Below, one piece after another: positions 1 to 9,093 of a stretch of DNA of 64,000 nt (position 1 is the stretch's first letter; the number at the start of each line of letters is the position of its first letter). The DNA comes from Pelagicoccus sp. SDUM812003 (GTDB taxonomy: Bacteria; Verrucomicrobiota; Verrucomicrobiia; Opitutales; Opitutaceae). Below the pieces are notes generated by a model, which had not been told where the DNA came from, did no database searches, and worked only from the letters and a program-made list of their open reading frames with translations. A program made the position numbers and the translations under genes. The DNA lies in assembly GCF_031127815.1 (NCBI RefSeq), contig NZ_JARXHY010000007.1, positions 62,001 to 126,000 on the forward strand, given 5' to 3'.

Positions 1-1
1 G

Positions 2-3000
2 GAATCGATCACGCCGGATCCGAGCACCCTCTTCGAGGTAGTGGATGGTCAGCTCGCCGTTTCTGGAGATGGATTTGGCGGGTTGGTAACCCAAGGCGCG
101 TATCGCGATTACGTGGCCGTTCTCGAATTTAAATGGGGAGAAAACACCTTTGGCAACAAAGTGGGGAAAGCGAGGCACGCTGGCCTAGTCCTGCACAGTG
201 TAGCTCCTGATCCGGAGTCACCTAATCCGCTGCAGGTTGGAACCATGATCCAGATTCTTGAAGGAAGTCTTGGAGACATTTTCTCGATGGCGGGGACGGG
301 AGTCTCTCCATCGCTGGCGGCATTTGTTTCTCAGGTCGCGTGTATCGAAAACAACTGGAATTGCTACGATGGTATCGTGTGGGATTCGAACGGCGCCTTG
401 CAGACGTTCGCGGATGGCAAAGACGTTATCCACTGGAGCGGCTGGGATCCCAACTGGCAGGACGTCACCGGCTATCGGGGGCAAAACGACGTCGAGCGTC
501 CCGAGGGCGACTGGAATCAAATGGTCGTCGTTGCGGACGGAGACCTGCTCCAAATCTTTGTGAACGGGATCAAGGTCAATGAAGCCATGTCGGTCGATCC
601 GATGTTCGGAAAGCTTCAACTCGCGGTGATCCGAGCTGAGTACCACGTGAAGCGGTTCGACCTGCTCCCGCTGGGTGGAGCCCCTGGACCGCTGATCACT
701 CAATCGGAGATTCCAAGCGGTCAAGTTTCCCTGCCTTACGCCCACGCCTTGAATGCGGTGGACCTGGCGTCCCTGAGTGGATGGAGCGTGGTCGCTGGAT
801 CCCTGCCTGATGGAATTGATCTTGATACGACCACTGGCGAGCTAAGTGGCACGCCCACGAGCGCGGGAAGTTTTTCCTTCACCGTAGAAGTGGTTGATGA
901 AAATGGGGCCACGGATCGAGCAGACTACACTTTGGTCGTCGATGAGTTGGACTCCTCGCTGCTGACCGACGGTCTGGTGCTCAGACTGGAGGCCGACGCT
1001 AGCGTGCAATACAGCGGAGGCGCCAAGGTGAGCGCTTGGACGGATCAATCCGGAAACGGAAACGATCTCTACGGCTACGGCGATCCCACAATCCTCTTCG
1101 GAGCGACCCCTTCCAATCGCGCTGCGGTATCCTTTGACGGAGCGGGCGATAAGCTGGAGCGCAGTCTCGCGGACGGCGCTATCCAGGGGCTACCGGTCGG
1201 CAACGCCGACAGAACCGTGTTCATGTTGGCTCGCTATCGCGGCGGCTCGGCTTGGGCGGGATTCGCGTATGGAGAAGGCAGCCCCAACAAGGCTTTCGGA
1301 CTGCTGGCGAAGCAGAAGACCGGCGAGCTTGTGCTGACTGGCTGGGGGCTTGAAAACGACCTGATCTCCAGCTCGGTGGGTTATGGCAACGCTTGGCTGA
1401 TTCATACCGGCATGGTGGATTCGGGCATCGCCACTCACTATCGCGATGGAGCCCAAATCGGACAGTTCGCCCATGTATACGATACTGGCGTGGGCGAGAT
1501 CGTCATTGGCGAGGAAATCGCGAACTACGGTTTCGTCGATATGGATGTGGCAGCGTTGCTGGTCTACGACCGGGCTCTTTCGCTGTCCGAACGCGTGCAG
1601 GTTGAAAGCTATTTGCAGGAAACCTATCTCTCGTCGCAGCCTGGAAACACCGCTCCGACGCTGGACATTTCGAGTCCGGCGGACGGAAGCTCGGTCGACG
1701 AAGACGTCCAGATCAACTTCGCCGCCACGGCCTCTGATTTGGAAGACGGTGACTTGTCGGCTAGCATCGAATGGGTCTCCGACTTGGACGGCCCGATCGG
1801 TACGGGGGCTTCGATCGCCACCAGCTTGAGCGTCGGCCAGCATGTCGTGAGCGCGACTGTCAGCGACTCGGGAGGTCTGCCGGCGTTTGATGCGGTGGGC
1901 GTGCAAGTCAATGCGGTCATCGAGGGCAACCTCATCACCGAGGGGCTTGTGCTTCGTCTGGAAGCGGATGATTCGATCGTCACGAGCTTTGCCGATAATG
2001 TTGCTGTTTGGCAGGATCAATCCGGTCAAGGCAATCACCTGACCGCTTACGGGGCTCCGCAGATTCTTGTCGATGCCACACCTGCGGGCGGTGTCGCCAT
2101 CTCTTTGGACGGCGAAGGCGACAAGCTGGAACGCTTGGTTTCGGAATCCATCACAGGACTTCCGGCGGGTGCGAGCGATCGCTCGATGTTCCTCGTGGCT
2201 CGCTACCGTCCGGGAAGCGCCTGGGCTGGAGCGACCTATGGCCAAGGCTCGGGCAACCATTCCTTCGGACTTATCACGAAACTTCCGGCAGGGGAGCTCG
2301 TGCTGCAGGGATGGGGAACGCCGAACGACCTGATCTCGAAGACCCGAGTCTTCGGCGCTGGCTGGCTTGTGCACGCGGGCATCGTGGATTCGAATGTGGG
2401 AAGCCACTTCAAGGACGGCCAGCTTCTGGGACAATGGAACCACACCTACGACACCATCATCGAGGAAATTGTCATTGGCGAAGAAATCGCCGGTTTCGGC
2501 TTCGCTGATATGGATGTAGCCGCGCTGCTCGTGTACGATCGAGCCCTGTCGGAGGTCGAGCGTCAAGAAGTGGAGCTGTATCTATCGAATAAATACATGA
2601 CTGCTTCGACGAGCAACGAGTCGCCCCAGCTTCTGGTGACGTCTCCGCTCGATGGCAATTCCTATCCCACCACGCAACCATTGACGCTTTCTGTGGTGTC
2701 GAGCGATGCTGAGGACGGGGACCTGTCCGCGCTCACGGTCTGGTATTCGGATGTGGATGGATTCCTTGGTGTCGGCGCTTCGATAGAGTCGACCCTCTCG
2801 GCCGGATCGCACGTGATCTACGCGACCGTGATGGATGCTTTGGGAGTACCTGTTTGGGATACGGTATCCATAACGGTCGAGGAACCTGACGAGACTCCTA
2901 CCGTCACGATCACAAGCCCGACCACCGGTGCCCAGTTCTTCGATACGGATACTGTCACGATTTCCGGAACCGCTTCGGATCCGGAAGATGGAGATTTGAC

Positions 3001-4396
3001 GAGCTCGATCGTTTGGACCTCGAGCATCGACGGGGCGTTGGGATCTGGAGCCAGTGTAGATGTAGGGCTTTCGATCGGCTCCCACTTGATCGAAGCCACT
3101 GTCACGGATGGAGCCGGCTCCGAGGCAAGCGATACGATCACCATTGAGATCGTTGACGAGCCGAACTCCGCGCCGACGGTCAGCATCGCATCGCCAGCGA
3201 ATGGCGCCTCATTCAGCGAAGGAGATCAGGTCACGCTGAGCGCGACCGCCTCCGATGCGGAGGATGGAAACCTTTCCTCGGCGGTGACTTGGGCGTCTGA
3301 CCGGGACGGAGCTCTCGGCGTAGGAGCGACTCTGTCCGTCAGCAGCCTATCCGTTGGCACGCATGTCATATCCGCCTCGGTGAAGGACTCGGAGTCGGTG
3401 GAAGCCAGCGACTCGGTAACGGTGAGCGTCGCCGAGTTGGTCAATGAGCCGCCAGTCCTGACTATCCAAAGTCCGGCTTCAGGTTCAGCAGTTGCCGCTG
3501 GGCAGAGCATGACCTTCACCGCCACTGCGCAAGACCCTGAGGACGGAAACATAGCTGGAGCTATCGTTTGGAGCTCTTCAAAGGACGGCGCCTTCGGAAC
3601 GGGCGCTTCGGTTTCCGTGTCGCTTTCCGCCGGGACGCACACCATCACGGCGTCGGTCACCGATTCGGGTGGGGAGTACGATGATGCCAGCCTGAGCTTC
3701 ACGGTGGTGAGTGGTGGATCGCTCGTTTCGTCTGGACTCGTGCTGCGATTGGAGACCGACATGTCGCCCTCCACCATTAGCATCGCCTCCGGCACCACGA
3801 TATCAGGTTGGGCGGATAGTTCGGGCATGGGCAACAACCTTGTTGCATCCGGCAATCCGACCGTTGCGCTCAGTCTAACTCCGTCGGGCAGCCCTGCTCT
3901 TCAGCTGGATGGCGTCGGTGACAAGCTATCTCGGGTAGGCGGCGTGACCGGCCTGCCGGCAGGAAACGCCAACCGTACCGTCATCGTGCTCGCTCGCTAC
4001 CGGGATGCGGACACCACTGCCGGAGTCGCATATGGTTTCGGCGCCGAGAACCAGACTTATGGGCTCGCGGTCGATCCCAGAAACGGCGCCCTGACGGTGC
4101 AAGGCTGGGGAGGCGCGAACGATTCCGTGAGCGGAACGAACGTTTTCAACACGGGATGGCTGGTACATTCAGGCGTCCACGAATCGGGAACCACCAAGCA
4201 CTATAAGGACGGCGTCGTAATCGACACTTTTGATCATAGTTTCGCGACAGTGGTGAATCGAATCGTCATCGGCGCGGAGATTGCTGATAACGGCTATGTA
4301 GACATGGATATAGCCGCAGTGCTCATCTACAATAGAGCGCTCTCTCAGGCAGAGAGAATCCAGGTGGAAATGTATTTGTCAGGCAAATACTTCTAA
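2..4396 (+). CDS. Large secreted LamG/Ig-like repeat protein, 5' end missing
   Basis: The frame is open from the window edge, so the true start lies upstream; a GTG at 41 is only the first internal start codon. Counting from that GTG, residues 1-210 look like a concanavalin-type 3-keto-disaccharide hydrolase (DUF1080) fold, with WNQMVVVADGDLLQIFVNG as the typical strand. Residues 216-300 are a He_PIG-type Ig domain. Three LamG-like domains follow (about 311-530, 636-857, 1232-1451), each opening with LVLRLE and containing W-DQSG-GN or a variant. Five Ig-like repeats of about 92 residues (starting near 536, 859, 950, 1042, 1135) carry the pattern SP-G, DxEDG, W-S--DG--G-G. No C-terminal sorting signal is visible; the protein ends on the last LamG. 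It is probably extracellular, binding or acting on carbohydrate, but its substrate cannot be read from the sequence. Confidence 0.85.
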   Translation, partial: ESITPDPSTLFEVVDGQLAVSGDGFGGLVTQGAYRDYVAVLEFKWGENTFGNKVGKARHAGLVLHSVAPDPESPNPLQVGTMIQILEGSLGDIFSMAGTGVSPSLAAFVSQVACIENNWNCYDGIVWDSNGALQTFADGKDVIHWSGWDPNWQDVTGYRGQNDVERPEGDWNQMVVVADGDLLQIFVNGIKVNEAMSVDPMFGKLQLAVIRAEYHVKRFDLLPLGGAPGPLITQSEIPSGQVSLPYAHALNAVDLASLSGWSVVAGSLPDGIDLDTTTGELSGTPTSAGSFSFTVEVVDENGATDRADYTLVVDELDSSLLTDGLVLRLEADASVQYSGGAKVSAWTDQSGNGNDLYGYGDPTILFGATPSNRAAVSFDGAGDKLERSLADGAIQGLPVGNADRTVFMLARYRGGSAWAGFAYGEGSPNKAFGLLAKQKTGELVLTGWGLENDLISSSVGYGNAWLIHTGMVDSGIATHYRDGAQIGQFAHVYDTGVGEIVIGEEIANYGFVDMDVAALLVYDRALSLSERVQVESYLQETYLSSQPGNTAPTLDISSPADGSSVDEDVQINFAATASDLEDGDLSASIEWVSDLDGPIGTGASIATSLSVGQHVVSATVSDSGGLPAFDAVGVQVNAVIEGNLITEGLVLRLEADDSIVTSFADNVAVWQDQSGQGNHLTAYGAPQILVDATPAGGVAISLDGEGDKLERLVSESITGLPAGASDRSMFLVARYRPGSAWAGATYGQGSGNHSFGLITKLPAGELVLQGWGTPNDLISKTRVFGAGWLVHAGIVDSNVGSHFKDGQLLGQWNHTYDTIIEEIVIGEEIAGFGFADMDVAALLVYDRALSEVERQEVELYLSNKYMTASTSNESPQLLVTSPLDGNSYPTTQPLTLSVVSSDAEDGDLSALTVWYSDVDGFLGVGASIESTLSAGSHVIYATVMDALGVPVWDTVSITVEEPDETPTVTITSPTTGAQFFDTDTVTISGTASDPEDGDLTSSIVWTSSIDGALGSGASVDVGLSIGSHLIEATVTDGAGSEASDTITIEIVDEPNSAPTVSIASPANGASFSEGDQVTLSATASDAEDGNLSSAVTWASDRDGALGVGATLSVSSLSVGTHVISASVKDSESVEASDSVTVSVAELVNEPPVLTIQSPASGSAVAAGQSMTFTATAQDPEDGNIAGAIVWSSSKDGAFGTGASVSVSLSAGTHTITASVTDSGGEYDDASLSFTVVSGGSLVSSGLVLRLETDMSPSTISIASGTTISGWADSSGMGNNLVASGNPTVALSLTPSGSPALQLDGVGDKLSRVGGVTGLPAGNANRTVIVLARYRDADTTAGVAYGFGAENQTYGLAVDPRNGALTVQGWGGANDSVSGTNVFNTGWLVHSGVHESGTTKHYKDGVVIDTFDHSFATVVNRIVIGAEIADNGYVDMDIAAVLIYNRALSQAERIQVEMYLSGKYF

Positions 4397-4528
4397 TGGA
4401 ACTGATCCAATCGGGATTTATCGGAATGTCCGCATAAAGTATCTAATCAGTGAATACGTACGTATCTCAAATGATCTCTTGTAAAAAAACAATGAACGAA
4501 GTCGTTTCGACAGTTTGACCGGTCGGAA

Positions 4529-4568
4529 GGACTCGAGGCGGCATTCTGTTGCCGGCCGCATCGAGTCC
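4529..4568 (+). other. Strong stem-loop upstream of the sugar transferase gene
   Basis: Arms GGACTCGA (4529-4536) and TCGAGTCC (4561-4568) pair perfectly. Inside them GGCGGCA and TGCCGGCC pair with one bulge. No T-run follows, so this is not a standard intrinsic terminator. It lies about 35 bases before the ATG at 4604 and could be a 5' leader structure of the exopolysaccharide operon or a weak terminator of the LamG gene. The rest of 4397-4603 shows no gene. Confidence 0.45.
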
Positions 4569-4603
4569 GCGGACTTCAGGAATTTCCAACTCTTGTATGT
4601 GAT

Positions 4604-6040
4604 ATGAGCTCCTATCAGAATCTATCAAAACCCAGTAGGCGAGGTAGCCCTCTGTTCTACTTGTTACTCATCCCAGACCTTTTGCTGTACGGTCTGGCCA
4701 TGCTGCTGGCCTTTCAGATTCGGTTCGGCTTTGGCTATGAATGGTTCCCGGTGACGGGCCCACGAAACGAATTCAGCGAGTACTTGCCGCATTTTCTTGT
4801 GGGCGTGGTCGTCTTCATGTACCTCGCCAGTTCCCAAAAGCTCTACGAGCCGGAGAACATGTTTCGCATCGGACAGTCGGTTCGAAAGGTTCTGAAGGTG
4901 AGCGTGCTCTGGGGGATAATCGTGCTGGGCATCGTGCTGTTCGTGAAGCTCGAGCCAACCATCTCGCGCATGTTCTGCCTGGTGAGCGTCTTCTGTCTCG
5001 CGGTGCTGCTTAGCTGTTCTCGTCTGGCGCTGCTGGTCTCGCTTCTCTTTTCCAGGGAGTGGCTTGCGAGCCATTTCCAGAAGCGCATGGCAGTGGTCGG
5101 CTGCGGCCCCGAAGCGATGAAGTTCATGTCGAAGATCAATTCGAACACGACTTCGCTGTATCGCGCGGTGGGAGCGATCAAGACGGGTTCCAAGAGCTGC
5201 TACTGCGCCGGTTGCAAAGCCTGTCTGGGTTCGATAACTCAGGATCTGGACCGATTGATCGATCGTTACGATATCGAGGCGATCATGATAGCGGATCCGA
5301 GCATGACATCGGACGAAATCATGCGCGTCGCCAAGGTTTGCGAGCGCAGGTTCGTCGATTTTCAGATGCTGCCAAACTTCTTCGAAGTATTCACGAGTTG
5401 CCTACAGCTCAAAAACATCGAGGGGCAGCCGGTCATGGGATTGTCGGAAATGCCGCAGAACAGAATCCTAGCCCGCATCGCCAAGCGGAGTCTCGACATC
5501 ATGGGCTCGCTGATTGGCCTGATGATTTCGATACCGATCTATTGCGTTCTCATTCCGCTGATCAAGACGGAGTCTCCCGGGCCAGTTTTCTACAAGCAGA
5601 CTCGAGTCGGGCAGAAGGGACGTCACTTCACGATCTACAAGCTCCGCTCCATGCGCACTGACGCCGAAAAGGATGGCAAGGTCGGCTGGAGCACGCAGAA
5701 CGATTCGCGCCGCACGCGCGTCGGCGAATTCATGCGCAAGTGGAACCTGGATGAAATCCCGCAATTCTGGAACGTCTTCATTGGCGACATGAGCCTGGTC
5801 GGTCCTCGGCCGGAGCGTCCCGAGCTTATCGAAAGCTTCCAGTATCAGATTCCTTACTACCAGAGCCGACATGCCGTGAAGCCTGGCATGACAGGCTGGG
5901 CCCAGGTGCATGGATTGCGTGGCGATACGAGCATCGAGGACCGCATCCGGCACGATTTGCAATACATCGAAAACTGGAGCCCCTGGCTGGATGTCGTTAT
6001 TCAGATTCGAACCTTCTTCAACTACAAGGGAGCTGCCTAG
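4604..6040 (+). CDS. Exopolysaccharide polyprenyl glycosylphosphotransferase (WcaJ/WbaP type)
   Basis: This protein primes polysaccharide synthesis by moving a sugar-1-phosphate from UDP-sugar to undecaprenyl phosphate on the inner membrane. The 478 residues give several N-terminal membrane helices (about 15-145), a Rossmann-like CoA-binding-type domain with GCGPEAMKF (about 160-270), and a C-terminal bacterial sugar transferase domain. The latter opens with KRSLDIMGSLIGL, has the re-entrant hydrophobic helix, and contains SPGPVFYKQTRVG, YKLRSM, DEIPQFWNV and LVGPRPERPE, all hallmark motifs. Length is normal for the family. It is the first gene of the polysaccharide locus; the sugar transferred (glucose or galactose) cannot be told. 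ATG 4604 has no clear Shine-Dalgarno. Confidence 0.93.
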   Translation: MSSYQNLSKPSRRGSPLFYLLLIPDLLLYGLAMLLAFQIRFGFGYEWFPVTGPRNEFSEYLPHFLVGVVVFMYLASSQKLYEPENMFRIGQSVRKVLKVSVLWGIIVLGIVLFVKLEPTISRMFCLVSVFCLAVLLSCSRLALLVSLLFSREWLASHFQKRMAVVGCGPEAMKFMSKINSNTTSLYRAVGAIKTGSKSCYCAGCKACLGSITQDLDRLIDRYDIEAIMIADPSMTSDEIMRVAKVCERRFVDFQMLPNFFEVFTSCLQLKNIEGQPVMGLSEMPQNRILARIAKRSLDIMGSLIGLMISIPIYCVLIPLIKTESPGPVFYKQTRVGQKGRHFTIYKLRSMRTDAEKDGKVGWSTQNDSRRTRVGEFMRKWNLDEIPQFWNVFIGDMSLVGPRPERPELIESFQYQIPYYQSRHAVKPGMTGWAQVHGLRGDTSIEDRIRHDLQYIENWSPWLDVVIQIRTFFNYKGAA

Positions 6041-6107
6041 CGGCAGATCCCGCCGCGTCCGCTTCCCAAAGCTTCTAGACGTTTCGAAACGTGAGCTCGC
6101 ACCCCAT

Positions 6108-7373
6108 ATGATTATGAAAAAAGCGCCTTCAACTGTATCCGAATCACTATTACGAAAATCCGCTTGGACGGATCCGAATCGAGTCGATGACCTGGCGAAG
6201 AAACCTGCCGTAGGCTGGCGGGGTGGGCTCAAGCTTTTTACGCTTGCGTTCGTTTCATTGTCCGGCGTTGCCGCGCTTGAGGGCGCTTTGAAAATTGGGA
6301 GCGACGCGGTGCTGACGACGGAGGTGCAGGGGGTAGCGGAGTATCACTCTAACGTATTTCGCCGCGACAAAGGGTTGGAGGTCATTTTGCCTGTAGAAGA
6401 TGATTGGATACGCGAAGGGCGAGTCCGCTTCAATTTGAGCAACGACACGGAGGAGAGCGCGGGGCAAGCCAGGTTGACGAGCGGCGTTCGCCAGCTGTGG
6501 TTTTCCGAAAACAGCCAGCTCGATACGGCACTGTTCGATATCGAAGGTTTGATTGGTTACGAAGGGGCGAGGGTTCGCAGCTCTCTCTCTTCCTTCTATG
6601 TTGAGAACTCGCTTCCGGACGAAGACTTGAGGGATGACACGGGCTTGCTTGATCGGTCCAACTTCAAGGTCAACTGGGATACGACCTATCAGATGACGGG
6701 GGCGTCCATCTTCAAGTTCAGAGCGGACTACTCCGATATTACGTACGAGGATCCGCCGAACCGGGACTTCAACGATCGGAGCTCCTACGGGGTGAATACC
6801 AAGCTGCTCTTCGACGCGACTTCCAGGTTCAATGTCGGGCTGGGCGGGAAAGCCCGCTGGTATTCCGTGGACATCGGCAGCGACTGGGAGGACGCGGCCA
6901 TGTTTCTCAGCGTGGAAGCGGATGTTGCGGCTGACTTCGAACTGGAAGCGAACCTGGGCTACGGCTCGCAGAGCTTCGACATGATTGGCATCGAATCCAA
7001 GGATAGCGTCTTCGCGGCGATTTCCGCCAAATGGAATCCGACGGCCGATACCGATTTGGGAGTGGGCTTCGAAAAGGACTTCGATTCAGGCGGCACCGGC
7101 AACGCTCTCGAGTATTCCAGGGCGGAAGGCTTCTGGCGCTGGCGCGTCAGCAACGCCCTGACGGTCGACACCAGAGCGATCTATCTCGAGCGCTCCTATC
7201 AAGCCAACGAGCGCGAAGACAACATATTGCGGACGACGGCGGCTTTGAGATGGGACGGAGAAGGACAATGGTTTGGCGAGTTTCGGCTCAGCTACGATGA
7301 AAACGACTCAAGCATCTTGGGTTTCTCGTACGAGGATTTCGTGACCAGACTCATGGCGGGCTATCGATGGTAG
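6108..7373 (+). CDS. Outer-membrane beta-barrel protein of the polysaccharide export locus
   Basis: The frame is open further upstream, but ATG 6108 (or ATG 6114) gives a sensible start: a basic N-region and then a hydrophobic stretch around GLKLFTLAFVSLSGVAAL as a signal sequence with an unusually long n-region. The remainder is alternating polar/hydrophobic beta strands separated by acidic turns, and the chain ends in GYRW with the terminal aromatic residue expected of outer-membrane barrels. It sits between the priming transferase and the Wza-like gene, the place where EpsL/BBP2-type barrels occur in other exopolysaccharide loci. The likely role is the outer-membrane exit pore or part of it. 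No close family is recognised, so the function is inferred from fold features and position. Confidence 0.75.
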   Translation: MIMKKAPSTVSESLLRKSAWTDPNRVDDLAKKPAVGWRGGLKLFTLAFVSLSGVAALEGALKIGSDAVLTTEVQGVAEYHSNVFRRDKGLEVILPVEDDWIREGRVRFNLSNDTEESAGQARLTSGVRQLWFSENSQLDTALFDIEGLIGYEGARVRSSLSSFYVENSLPDEDLRDDTGLLDRSNFKVNWDTTYQMTGASIFKFRADYSDITYEDPPNRDFNDRSSYGVNTKLLFDATSRFNVGLGGKARWYSVDIGSDWEDAAMFLSVEADVAADFELEANLGYGSQSFDMIGIESKDSVFAAISAKWNPTADTDLGVGFEKDFDSGGTGNALEYSRAEGFWRWRVSNALTVDTRAIYLERSYQANEREDNILRTTAALRWDGEGQWFGEFRLSYDENDSSILGFSYEDFVTRLMAGYRW

Positions 7374-7416
7374 CGTGTTTGATCCTAAGAAATATATAAA
7401 AAGAGGGAGAAAGGAA

Positions 7417-8013
7417 ATGAATAATGCTAGCAAAAGCTTACGAATCGCAGCGATAGCGATAGCGTGCGTTCTGTTTGGAGCGACGATTGCCTTTTCGCAG
7501 ACGAAAAACTATAAATTGTTTTCGGGGGATATATTGAGGTTCACTGTATACATGGAGCCGGATATCACCACCGAAGCGCGAATCGAAACCGATGGCACGT
7601 TTATGTTGCCATTCGTGGGAAAGGTCGATGCCGCGGGCAAGACCCTGAGCGAATTGCAGGAGTCTCTATATGTGAAGTACGATGGCGACTATTTTATAAA
7701 TCCTCAGATCAATCTGAGAATTATAGAATACGCCCAGCGCACGGTGCAAGTGCATGGCCAGGTCGGGAATCCGGGACTGGTGGCGATCGCTCCCGATGCG
7801 GAACTGACCTTGATGCAGGCTATCGCGGAAGCAGGGGGGTTCACCAGAAGGGCGGAAGAGCGAAAGGTGCAGATCACGCGCGATGGCGAGATCGTAAATC
7901 GGCTGTTTCGCCTGAATCCTGACTCGCTGGCCAAGCAGGACATGGATAGCAGCGATGCTCAGTTCAAACTGCAGCCCGGCGACATCGTGTTCGTGCCGGA
8001 ATCGCTTTTCTAA
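7417..8013 (+). CDS. Short polysaccharide export protein (Wza/OPX family, periplasmic type)
   Basis: ATG 7417 is preceded by a good Shine-Dalgarno (GGGAGAAAGG, 7405-7414), so I prefer it to the GTG at 7375. The 198-residue product has a signal peptide (hydrophobic IAAIAIACVLFGATIAFS). A Poly_export domain follows (YKLFSGDILRFTVYMEPDIT, DGTFMLPFVGKV), then one SLBB domain (VHGQVGNPGLV, LTLMQAIAEAGGFT) and the closing LQPGDIVFVPES. E. coli Wza is about twice this length, with extra SLBB repeats and a C-terminal amphipathic helix that spans the outer membrane; both are absent here. Such short OPX proteins are thought to work with a separate outer-membrane barrel, and one is encoded just upstream. 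Confidence 0.92.
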   Translation: MNNASKSLRIAAIAIACVLFGATIAFSQTKNYKLFSGDILRFTVYMEPDITTEARIETDGTFMLPFVGKVDAAGKTLSELQESLYVKYDGDYFINPQINLRIIEYAQRTVQVHGQVGNPGLVAIAPDAELTLMQAIAEAGGFTRRAEERKVQITRDGEIVNRLFRLNPDSLAKQDMDSSDAQFKLQPGDIVFVPESLF

Positions 8014-8030
8014 CCCGAGGGGATGCTTGA

Positions 8031-8597
8031 TTGAAAATGAATCAACAATACCAACTGGATCAAAACGGGCAGGAGCGTGTGGCGGAGCATTGCCAAGACT
8101 GGTACTGCGTCAGGACCAAGGTGGGGCAGGAGATGCTCGCGGTTTCCTGCCTGCGCAAGGAGGCAGGTCTGGAAGCGTTTTCTCCGCGCATCCGCTACAA
8201 GCGGGTGACGCGTTCCGGGAAGCGCTCGGTGGTGAAATCGCTGTTTCCCGGCTACCTCTTCGTACTCTGCTCGCTGAGAGAAAGCTTTCGCCATGTGCTG
8301 TCGAGAAAGGGAGTCGTGGAGTTCGTGCGTTTCGGCGGTCGAATTCCCACCTTGCCGGATACCTGCATCGAGGAGCTGAGAAACGCCTACGCCCATTGGG
8401 ATGACGTGCTGACAGTCGAGCGGGGAACCCTGCTCAAGGGCGACTACGTCGAGATCGTTGACGGCGCCTTCCTTGGTATGGGAGCCGTGGTGCGCGAGTA
8501 CCTGCCGGAGTCGGACCGGGTGAAGATCCTGATCGACCTGCTGGGTCGCGAGGTTCCGGTATCGGTTCCTTATACGGACGTGAAGAAAACGGGATGA
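8031..8597 (+). CDS. NusG-family specialised antiterminator (RfaH/UpxY-like)
   Basis: The 188-residue protein has the NusG N-terminal (NGN) domain: WYCVRTKVGQE, about 24-34, then SLFPGYLFV, about 69-77. A C-terminal KOW domain carries KGDYVEIVDGAFLGMGAVV (about 139-157). A housekeeping NusG normally sits beside secE and rplK; this copy is inside a polysaccharide locus, as RfaH, LoaP and UpxY regulators often are. It probably binds RNA polymerase to keep transcription going through the very long downstream operon. The start may be TTG 8031 or ATG 8037. It lies 17 bases after the OPX gene, so both are in one transcription unit, and it converges on the HAD gene with a 13-base gap. Confidence 0.88.
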   Translation: MKMNQQYQLDQNGQERVAEHCQDWYCVRTKVGQEMLAVSCLRKEAGLEAFSPRIRYKRVTRSGKRSVVKSLFPGYLFVLCSLRESFRHVLSRKGVVEFVRFGGRIPTLPDTCIEELRNAYAHWDDVLTVERGTLLKGDYVEIVDGAFLGMGAVVREYLPESDRVKILIDLLGREVPVSVPYTDVKKTG

Positions 8598-8610
8598 AGC
8601 GACGGGACGG

Positions 8611-9093
8611 TCAGGTCGCGCGTTTGCCGATGACATTGTTGTCTCCATCGGCCTCGCTGTCCAGCAGGGGAGCCTGGGGCTTGCCGGAGAGACTGGCGCT
8701 CAAAATGGCTTTGCCGGTGTTTTCGATAACTTGAACCGCTCTGTCGTCCCAGTACTCGGCCATGTCGAAATCCTTCACATTCGTTACATCCAGATCGGGA
8801 AACCCGTGCTTCGCGAGCCATCGCTTCACGTGGCCAACCCCTTCCTCGCTGCAGGCGCGCGCGGTGAAGATCTTCACCCGAAAGCCTTTGTCGATCCACT
8901 CCATGACGCGCTCTTTCATTCGCGGTACGGGCGGGCCGATGTGCTCCATGCCGCGCCATCCGTGGTACTCGGCGAGCGTGCCGTCTAGATCCACCCCGAT
9001 CCAGCCGCGCTTCCTCCGCTTGTCTGGTTGGGAGACGCTTTGGGGCTGGGCGGGCTTTGGGCTGGTGAAGAGCCTTTTGATGATGTTCTTCAT
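8611..9093 (-). CDS. HAD-superfamily phosphatase-like protein
   Basis: ATG at 9093 (MKNIIKRLF) is preferred to the longer frame opening at 9168, because the extra 25 residues resemble no domain. The 160-residue protein shows HAD motif I, GVDLDGTLAEYHG (about 32-44), with both aspartates. A motif II-like segment (VKIFTARA) and an acidic motif (NVKDFDMAEYWDDRAVQVIEN) follow. The C-terminal 30 residues are low in structure. This type of small HAD protein occurs widely in bacteria and phages; the substrate is unknown. It is the only minus-strand gene within the polysaccharide locus and separates the NusG-like gene from the Wzc-like gene. Confidence 0.8.
   Translation of the reverse strand: MKNIIKRLFTSPKPAQPQSVSQPDKRRKRGWIGVDLDGTLAEYHGWRGMEHIGPPVPRMKERVMEWIDKGFRVKIFTARACSEEGVGHVKRWLAKHGFPDLDVTNVKDFDMAEYWDDRAVQVIENTGKAILSASLSGKPQAPLLDSEADGDNNVIGKRAT

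Noticed and set aside
1190-2566. 458-codon open frame on the - strand
   Set aside because: It lies opposite the LamG protein, whose domains are clear; its own residues (many R, H, D) show no domain. A shadow of GC-rich codon bias.
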